Assembly (NCBI RefSeq): GCF_037975245.1
Contig: NC_092568.1
Location: 42,461,631-42,525,630, forward strand
DNA: 64,000 bases
Direction of reading: 5' to 3'
From: Apostichopus japonicus
Taxonomy: Eukaryota > Echinodermata > Holothuroidea > Aspidochirotida > Stichopodidae
Below are positions 55,539 through 64,000 of the stretch, piece by piece; within the stretch, counting starts at the first letter, position 1, and each line of letters opens with the position of its first letter. The position numbers were made by a program, and so were the translations under genes. The notes below the pieces were generated by a model. The model saw only the letters and a list, made by a program, of their open reading frames with translations. It had not been told where the DNA came from and made no database searches.

Positions 55539-56135
55539 CTAGAGAGAGAGAGAAAAAACAGGACTATCATATCAATGTCACAATTTCAGTTTTCATGTTT
55601 TAAAATTGAAGCTATTCACACACAAAATACATGTACACTAGAATGTAAATGAATTGTCATTAAATGTCAAATGTGTACAATTACAAAGCTATGTTTGTAA
55701 TACAGACACTACTGTCCTTGACTGTGTGTCTACTTGTGTGTCATACTTTGTGTCATATAGGCAGTACTAAAACATGTATGTATCCTTCCAGCACTGATAT
55801 TGTAGTGGGTGGGTATAATAAACTCTCTCACTTGACCTATTAAGGACTCTTAAATTACCTTTCACCCTAACTTTTACCTATAATCAATATTAACCATATC
55901 ACCAATAAACTGTTACCTACAACAGCTTATTTACCACATCAATAATTAAACTGTTACAGGCTATAATAATACGTTATTAACCTATCACCAATAATTTTAC
56001 GTTGCAACAATTTCAGGCTCATATATAGAACTTAAGAAGTCACAGCTTGGTTGATTAGGGAAGGAATGCGTAGTCAGTCAAGGGTCATCCGCAGTGTCAA
56101 TTTGTGGATCAGAGTTGAAAAGTGCCATAGTAGAG
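55539..56135. other. intron 1, nothing recognised
   Basis: AT-rich. A lone gagacaggtaagagagg at 56137-56155 resembles a DIRS right end but has no partner. Confidence 0.5.
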
Positions 56136-56165
56136 GAGAGACAGGTAAGAGAGGGGTACCTTAAA

Positions 56166-57110
56166 TCACACCTTCAATGGAGGATTCACTTATTAACCAG
56201 ACATGTCCCATACATGTCCAAACACTAACTTAAATCACACCTTCAATGGAGGATTCACTTACTAACCAGACATGTCCCATACATGTCCAAACACTAACTT
56301 AAATCACACCTTCAATGGAGGATTCACTTACTAACCAGACATGTCCCATACATGTCCAAACACTAACTTAAATCACACCTTCAATGGAGGATTCAATACT
56401 AACCAGACATGCCTCATACATGTCCAAACACTAACTTAAATCACACCTTCAATGGAGGATTCAATACTAACCAGACATGTACCATATATGTCCAAACACT
56501 AACTTAAATCACACCCTCAATGGAGGATTCACTTACTAACCAGACATGTCCCATACATGTCCAAACACTAACTTAAATCACACCTTCAATGGAGGATTCA
56601 CTTACTAACCAGACATGCCTCATACATGTCCAAACACTAACTTAAATCACACCTTCAATGGAGGATTCACTTACTAACCAGACATGTCCCATACATGTCC
56701 AAACACTAACTTAAATCACACCTTCAATGGAGGATTCACTTACTAACCAGACATGTCACATACATGTCCAAACACTAACTTAAATCACACCTTCAATGGA
56801 GGATTCACTTACTAACCAGACATGTCCCATACATGTCCAAACACTAACTTAAATCACACCTTCAATGGAGGATTCACTTACTAACCAGACATGTCACATA
56901 CACGTCCAAACACTAACTTAAATCACACCTTCAATGGAGGATTCACTTACTAACCAGACATGTCACATACATGTCCAAACACTAACTTAAATCACACCTT
57001 CAATGGAGGATTCACTTACTAACCAGACATGTCACATACACGTCCAAACACTAACTTAAATCACACCTTCAATGGAGGATTCACTTACTAACCAGACATG
57101 TCCAAACACT
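56166..57110. repeat. 69-bp minisatellite, about 13.7 copies
   Basis: Unit cttaaatcacaccttcaatg then gaggattcacttactaacca, gacatgtcccatacatgtcc and aaacactaa. Some copies lack the 3 bp ctt. Confidence 0.97.
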
Positions 57111-58129
57111 ATTAAACTACTGTACACAAAGTTAGCAGCACTTATAGACACTGACACTATGACAACAGATATCTCAAGTAATAACACAAGAAGATGAAGA
57201 ATACAAAAGACAGTCTGAAAGAAAAGCTTGCACTTTGACATATTAACATGAACTAGTAAAGTAAGGCATTGAGACAGGAACAACATGACAGGCATGACTG
57301 TTTACTGAGAGGAAAAGGGAGATGAGCTGGCACCAGGAAAACAAAATAAACTGGTTTCCTTTAATCATGATGACCACATTAATAGACCAGAATTGGAACT
57401 GATTCTTAAACAACATGGAAGGATGTTTTATAGAATAGGATGTCATGTGTTTATGAGCTCTGACAGTGTAAATATCTCACACATGCAAGCCATCATGTAC
57501 CAAATGAGATATTACGTAGACATTGAACAACAGGGTACAATTACAAAATACCTACATGTTACATTGACAGGAACAACTTGCGACAAGAAAGATATGGTAC
57601 CCACAAGACCTTCCATCTACACAATGACACAGTTATATGCCTTTAACACTTTACAAGAGCCATGGATACAGTATGTTGAAAGATTATCCATTCAAACATT
57701 CTTTGGTGGGGCAAGGAATGGGGATACCATCCAGACATTTAATGTTCTTTTGAAATTGATATACATGTCAGACAAGACTCATGCCAGGTGAGCAGCCTAG
57801 AAAAGCCTTCATCGTTACCACAACCTGAACAATCTATCAATTCTTTGCTCTGTAAGTTTTTAATTTATCTACATCACCATTTGCCAAACTTACAAATTCC
57901 TCATAAAACAGAGCTACAGAGCTCAAAAGAAGACTGAAACTGTTCAAACTAAGATACCTGCCTAGTTTTTTTTAAAAATTTAATGAAGGTTGGGAAGCAC
58001 ATATATCCATCATCAACATTTGTCAAAACAAAAGATCAAAAGTGATTCGACACAAATTCGTAATTTTAGGTATTTACAAACATCCATAATATATACCTGT
58101 TTTAGACTCATACTACTACAATTTCCACT
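57111..58129. other. intron 1, no supported gene
   Basis: A 132-codon plus-strand open frame (57393-57791) has no recognisable domain and no splice or codon support; treated as chance. Confidence 0.5.
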
Positions 58130-58430
58130 GTAGAAGTCCCTAGGTCAAAGTTCAATCACTTTACAGACACTGTAGAAGTCCCTAGGTCAAAGTTCAATCA
58201 CTTAACAGACACTGTAGAAGTACTGTACCTTGGAAAAAGTTCAGTCACCTTATATAGACATGGTAGAAGTAGCCCCAGCTCAGTGCCTTGAACACAGTTG
58301 TAACTTAGAGCACTTACAAAGCTGTTCTAAGGTATCTTTTCAGACACTTTAGAAGTCCCAAGGTCAAAGTTCAATCACTTTACAGACACTGTACAGTAGA
58401 AGTAGTCCCTGTTCAGTGCCTTGAACACAC
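58130..58430. repeat. irregular repeats of a 55-60-bp unit, about four copies
   Basis: cactgtagaagtccctaggt then caaagttcaatcactttaca recurs with large indels. 58431-59622 shows nothing. Confidence 0.75.
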
Positions 58431-59622
58431 TAGTAAAGAGCACTTGCAAAGTATTTGGGAGATAGAATCCAAACAAAGTAACTAAAATATTATGACACTC
58501 TGTTTGAAATCAGGTCATTTAATACTCAAGGGTCAAGTTCAAAGGTTATCAGTGTTAACTTTGCTAAGATAGTAGATCACTCAAGCAAAGCTTTCTAGGA
58601 TTACTTTACCTATCTAAACAAGAACTTAATAGGTGTAATCCCTATTTCTGAAAATAACCTAATTAAGCATTAAATAAGAAACAGTTGACCAGAGAAATAT
58701 AGGATGTGGAAAGGATTGATTACAGCAAGTTGATGACCAATCTAAAATAGGAGAGATGCACACCAGGACACCAACAATTAAAGTAACACCTAGTAGAAGA
58801 GACTCTTAATTGGTATATACAAAGTCATACTTGTACATTTAGTTTATAAAGAGTCATACTTGCACATTTAGTTTATACTCTGATTGGTAATACTGTCTCA
58901 TTATCTTCAATCAGGCTTGAGCATTACTAACTGTTTGATACAATCACAATCTACTTGTTCAATAGGTCTGCTGCATCATATCTATTAGAGATCTATACAA
59001 ACATGAACACAACCTTTATGTAGATCATTAACTACAGGAATGCACTTCTAAGTCTATATAAAACAGTAAACTGTCAAATCATTATTAGAATCACCTTTGG
59101 CCATCAACTGTCCATCCAGTAACCTCTCTATCTGTGGTAAGGATATAAGACTCCACACAGAACACAGTGCAAGATACTAGTCTCATGATGAGCACTGGTC
59201 ACCATGCATTGCTTTAACCTACACACCAAAGAGTTCATGCTGAGTTCCCTACTTGATTCTTGAAACATAGCACCATGTAAGATGATTCAAGAATCAGTGC
59301 CTGCAGGGAACTGAACACCACTGACCTTACTGGTTTGTCAACCAACCAAGAAGGCTACATTTACCATACCACCATACCATACAAGTATTGGTCTCAAACA
59401 CTTCCAAAGTCATACCAGGGAGCTGAATAACTGCTGCCACCACAGAGATTGTCAGCATATATCTCAGCGCAATACTAGTAAGAACTGTATGTAGGACCAT
59501 GATGCAACACAAATAAGTGCAAGCAATGTATCATTTACTGGCATAATATCACACTGACAACTATTTCATTCAATACTGTATTATCATCAATTAACTGAGT
59601 GTTTGACATATGAGGTAATTAT

Positions 59623-59740
59623 AGTAATAATAATAATAATACAGTAGATTTAAATAGGGCCAAATCAGAAACAAGAAGTAGCTGCTCCAGCCACTTAACA
59701 AAACAAGTCAGTAACAATCAAAAGAAGAAGTAAAGCTTAA
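59623..59740. mobile_element. fragment related to the repeat at 43208
   Basis: (aat)n tract, then a degraded segment and gcttaagtcttta. Short and diverged. Confidence 0.35.
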
Positions 59741-60462
59741 GTCTTTAGGTAACTCTCATTACTGGTATGTAACTCTCATAACTGGTATGTAACTCTCATT
59801 ACTGGTATGTAACTCTCATTACTGGTATGTAACTCTCATTACTGGTATGTAACTCTCACTACTGGTATGTAACTCTCATTACTGGTATGTAACTCTCACA
59901 ACTGGTATGTAACTCTCATTACTGGTATGTAACTCTCACTACTGGTATGTAACTCTCACTACTGGTATGTAACTCTCATTACTGGTATGTAACTCTCACT
60001 ACTGGTATGTAACTCTCACTACTGGTATGTAACTCTCACTACTGGTATTTAACTCTCACTACTGGTATGTAACTCTCACTACTGGTATGTAACTCTCATT
60101 ACTAGTATGTAACTCTCACTACTGGTATGTAACTCTCACTACTGGTATGTAACTCTCATTACTGGTATGTAACTCTCATTACTGGTATGTAACTCTCATT
60201 ACTGGTATGTAACTCTCATTACTGGTATGTAACTCTCATTACTGGTATGTAACTCTCATTACTGGTATGTAACTCTCATTACTGGTATGTAACTCTCACT
60301 ACTGGTATGTAACTCTCACTACTGGTATGTAACTCTCATTACTGGTATGTAACTCTCATTACAAACTTGTAACTCTCATTACTGGTATGTAACTCTCATT
60401 ACTGGTATGTAACTCTCATTACTGGTATGTAACTCTCATAACTAACTTGTAACTCTCATTAC
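59739..60462. repeat. 20-bp minisatellite, about 36 copies
   Basis: Unit aactctcattactggtatgt with att/act/aca variants. Very homogeneous. Confidence 0.97.
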
Positions 60463-62560
60463 TGGCATGTCCTCTTATCTTCTCTCCACAAGTCACTTTA
60501 ACATGCAAAGCCAAGAGATAACTTCATTATCTGTCTAGATTACCATGAAGATATTCTATTCTACTTTCAAAGTCTGCTCTGGACACATCATGAGGTTGAA
60601 CATGTTAAGGGAATGGTCAGAAAATAGTCAGCACAAGTTCAATTATTCAGTTGTAAAGATGGGCCTGCTTCAATGCTAACTTCCTAAATGATCCCACTAA
60701 TCTTTCAAACTTTACCCTAACAAAAATTCTTCACTACAAAGGACAAAGTTGATATTTACAGTTGACTCACACAAAAACTAAACCAAATTTAATCAGGACA
60801 AATTCCATGGACTTAGTTTTACCCAAGTTATGGTTCATGCAACAACAACAAAAGCATTCCTTTCCCATCAAGTCAACATTATTCATCTGTTCTGTAGTCA
60901 TATAGAGGGTTCTACAACAGCAACCCACTGCTACAACCACAGTGTGCAATACTTACAAGAGGAAACCAACATGAAGCAGAGTGTCTTTTCGTTGCTGTTA
61001 TGCTTCCACAGTGTTCAAATCATTTCATAGTACTGCTATTATGTTCAGTATTTACTGTAGAACGTTGACACTACAGTACTTTAATATGGTAAAGTTGACT
61101 GTGACAGTTTATTGATCCCTGTTTTACTCCTGAAAATGATCTGGAAATGAAACATCTAAGACCATTTGCCGATTACTCTTCTTGTTTTGTAGGTTAGATC
61201 AATAGGACACTTGGAAAAGTTATCTGAGAGATAATTGCTTCACAAAGTTCTGCTATTTATGTTCATGTATAACATATTATTTAGATACTTTATTAAATTG
61301 TGCCTTTCCATAGATCTATATAGCATTGTGTATACATATAGTGCTATGCTGCCAATTCTTTATATTCCAACACTACAAAGATGCCATAGTGTCACTTCTC
61401 TGAAAATTACGCTGTGGAAATATTTCTGTAATTTACATATTTTGTTTGATATCAAACAAAATTATTGAGATGGACCTTGACCGGATAGCACAATGTTTCC
61501 ATGTCTTTGAACTAGCCAACTGTGGGGGATAGGATGTCTACCTGCTGAGTAACTTCAATAGAAGACCTTACAGTAGTAAGATATCAGTTTCAAGCACACA
61601 AGTTACCCTATTGTCCAACCAAAGCAGGGAAGCTGCTAGCTCATTAGTGATGTGACCTAGGTCTTACTACACAGACCACTAACTATATTAGTCAACGTAG
61701 TGTTACAGTGGTATAGTGCCTATCTGGGGATGCATGTATAGAAACCTAGCACAAGTTGTACAGGAAAGTGTATTGTAAAGTCACTGATGTGTTGGTTTTC
61801 TGATACAAGGATAATTGGGACTAAACTAAAAGAACCACACTCAGGAGGAAATGATGAGAAGAACAGGAAATTCTGCAGTTGCCGTTAAGTAATCTATTCA
61901 CACTAGTTAATAGTACTACGGCATATTATTAAACAATGCCCTGTACAGCTATTAACAGAAAGAATGTTCTGGAATGATCAGTCTCCAATATCAAAGATGT
62001 TACAATCCTCAACCCTCAAATGTAAAATCAAAGACCCTTACATCTTAACTCTCCAATCTGGGATGACAAATGAGTGACCCAAGTGAATCGTTTATAACCT
62101 CTGAGCTTCACACAATTATGTTAGCATGACAGTTCCATATGTTAGCTATACTATTCCAAAATGTTAGACCAAATTAACTATACAAAATGACATATGTTAG
62201 CATGTGGGCCATTCCACACCAAGTGGTCCCAACATGGCAAAATTAGAAAGGGTTATAAGTTGTTTCTCTTTGTGTATAATGTAAAGTAAGAAGGTTAGAC
62301 TTTCATAAACTGTTTAAGTTTTCTTCTTCTGATTTCTCAATCTTGGGTTATAGCAATGAGTATCAATCTCAAACTGTAGGCATATTCATGGTGCAATTAT
62401 CAAATCATAATTGAAAGTAGAAAAAATCCTTAAATGAAAGGAAAGTCCAATCTTTCTTTTAATGTGGCAGTTAAATGCAGTCTGCTAATTTATCTAATAA
62501 CACAATAATAACAAATTTCCTTTATTACTGGTAACACAGATTATGTTAAAAATGCCACAC
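60463..62560. other. intron 1, nothing recognised
   Basis: AT-rich; no array, RNA gene or coding exon seen. The first alpha-actinin coding exon was looked for here and not found. Confidence 0.6.
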
Positions 62561-62566
62561 TCTGGC

Positions 62567-62786
62567 TGTGACTTACGTGACAAAAATAGAAGGGAATGTT
62601 TTCCTCCAATGATATATAGTGTGCTAGAGCAAAGTGAGCTACAATTGAAAAGGTAGCTATAAAGGTTGATTTGTAATACCACCACTTTTGATAAATTTAA
62701 CAAACTTTAACAAATTTATGGACTCCGGAAATGTGTGACTTACGTGACGTCACGTAAGTCACAAAGGGAAGTGTAACTTACATGAC
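62567..62786. repeat. cluster of a 15-mer including a 30-bp perfect palindrome
   Basis: TGTGACTTACGTGAC occurs at 62567-62581 and 62734-62748, inverted at 62749-62763, and with two changes at 62772-62786. The middle two form a perfect 30-bp palindrome with the CRE octamer TGACGTCA at its centre (62745-62752). Confidence 0.9.
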
Positions 62787-63711
62787 AAGTTAAATCTCAA
62801 TACTTTCACCCAGTTTTGATGTCTTTTATACTATAACAGGTTTGTAACACCTTCCTATTTATCAAAGATACATACTCAGTTCTAAAATGCAGGAACAACA
62901 TTTATAATGTGAAGTAAAATTGAAAGGTTGCATAAGTGATCGAATTGTAAAAAATGGTTCAAACAGCTCAAACTTAGAACAATATTACTTGTTACCTTAA
63001 AGTCTCATGACGTGTTTGCCAAATTTAAACTTCAACGTTTCCAGCTTACTGCACTGAAAGCTCAGTGAAAATGACACCCTTCTATGCAGTTTCCATATCA
63101 ATTTTCATTATTTTTATTTGTTTATATGTCGATAAACAACAGATTTCTTAAAGAGTCCATAGATTCTACAAACTTCAATCAAAATTTGCAAGCCCTGCCC
63201 GACAGATCATGGGCCAATCAAATCTCTCTGTTTTGTTTACGACCGTTAGGCCTAGGACTACTTTCACTTTCGTGGCTCTCCTGTGGTAGGTTTGTTCTTT
63301 TAAATAGTATCTTTCTTTCATTCTCTTGAATAGTATCATTTTTTCAGTCTTACTGATGTAGCTTCCAAAATTGTATCATTTCCTTCCATTGCAATGAATA
63401 AACAGGTAATTTCAAGAGTTTCCTCCATTAATTGGGTACAAAAGGTGGATGTCACGATAAGAGTATAAGTAAAGTAGGTTACATTTGTGTAATGAACGTG
63501 CTGATATGGGCGGTTGCAGTGATTTTAAAGTAAATCGTTGGCGCCATATGGGCAACAGAAAAGAAATAGTTAAGAAACATTGAATCTGCTTCGGAATTTC
63601 ATGAGCAATCACATATTGAGACTTTAAATTCTTTAAATGTGAATCGCAGTTTACCCCTGAACTGCACAAGGTGCTTCAGGGGGTAAAATTTGTTGAAATA
63701 ATGTTTTCCGG

Positions 63712-63897
63712 CTAGTAGGAGATTTTATCTACCATAAGAGGCCATTTCCACGTTGTGATGGTGGCAGGCACCATATTAGTAACCTCTCCTGAGTACAGTA
63801 CAGCATCATATTTTACAACAACCCAGTCACCGACCTTAATATGAGAGGTCAGAGCTGGAAGTACAACATTTAAGTAACTGACATTAGTGGATCTCCT
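63712..63897 (-). pseudogene. fragment of a GDWV...WKWP domain protein (transposon-associated type)
   Basis: Minus-strand open segment with VGDWVVVKYD, LYSGEVTNM and WKWPLMVDKISY, then TAG. The layout (V-G-D-x-V-x-V-K-Y, L-Y-x-G-x-V, W-K-W-P, D-K-I-x-Y) recurs near the C-terminus of many uncharacterised proteins of echinoderms and other marine animals, often repeat-associated (from memory). A TGA lies at 63898-63900, so it is either a last exon or a remnant. It lies inside intron 1 of alpha-actinin if that gene continues upstream. Confidence 0.45.
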
Positions 63898-64000
63898 TCA
63901 GTATCTAATGCGGTTTTCCACATACACATCTTGCCACCTTCTGCCTTTACCACATGGATTTATATGGATTAATTATTTTAATCCAAATTCCCAAAAGTGA

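Noticed and set aside
57393-57791. 132-codon plus-strand open frame
   Set aside because: No recognisable domain, repeats or homologous motif; lies in AT-rich intron sequence and is plausible by chance.

Overview
This window is animal DNA, most likely from a marine invertebrate deuterostome. A sea cucumber or other echinoderm fits best, but the species is inferred, not proven. The grounds are a many-exon gene with GT-AG introns, an AT-rich CpG-poor background, tRNA-derived SINEs, DIRS retrotransposons, and dispersed repeats of a type I associate with echinoderm and amphioxus genomes.

One host gene explains nearly the whole window: an alpha-actinin on the minus strand, from the stop codon at 944-946 to a CH1 exon at 55304-55538. 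I could place 20 consecutive coding exon positions. They join in frame to about 861 residues: CH1, CH2, four spectrin repeats and a calmodulin-like EF-hand tail ending in ALYGQSDL. Only the first coding exon (about 30-35 residues) is missing and must lie beyond 64000. One exon position is filled by three tandem alternative exons of exactly 88 bp (44246-44333, 44761-44848, 45821-45908), which encode the CH1-CH2 linker and the start of CH2.

The introns are packed with private minisatellites, one or more per intron, each with its own unit (about 15, 20, 25, 27, 29, 37, 44, 59, 65, 66 and 69 bp). They total about 13 kb, a fifth of the window. The most unusual one (6536-8501, 44-bp unit, about 44 copies) is built from the last 25 nt of an exon plus the first 19 nt of its intron, so it repeats the 5' splice donor dozens of times.

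Two DIRS-type tyrosine-recombinase retrotransposons sit in introns, both in the same orientation as the host gene. Element 1 (18325-24867) looks intact, with Gag, RT/RNase H and tyrosine recombinase ORFs, inverted termini and an internal complementary region. Element 2 (48748-55180) is a decayed relative that lacks RT and holds about 1.9 kb of unrelated SINE-containing DNA. A roughly 290-bp miniature relative with the same kind of termini lies 19 bp from element 2. A 2.3-kb inverted-repeat element (12774-15052), a Penelope-like fragment with a hammerhead-like core (about 10795-11112), and a transposon-type coding fragment near 63712-63897 complete the picture.

Region by region: 1-943 is the 3' flank; 944-17178 holds the EF-hand and spectrin-repeat exons; 18325-24867 is DIRS element 1; 25021-27846 holds the early spectrin-repeat and CH2 exons; 27991-41275 is mostly minisatellites; 41449-48150 holds the CH2 exons, the alternative cassette and the CH1 end; 48440-55180 is DIRS-derived; 55304-55538 is the CH1 exon; 55539-64000 is intron 1.
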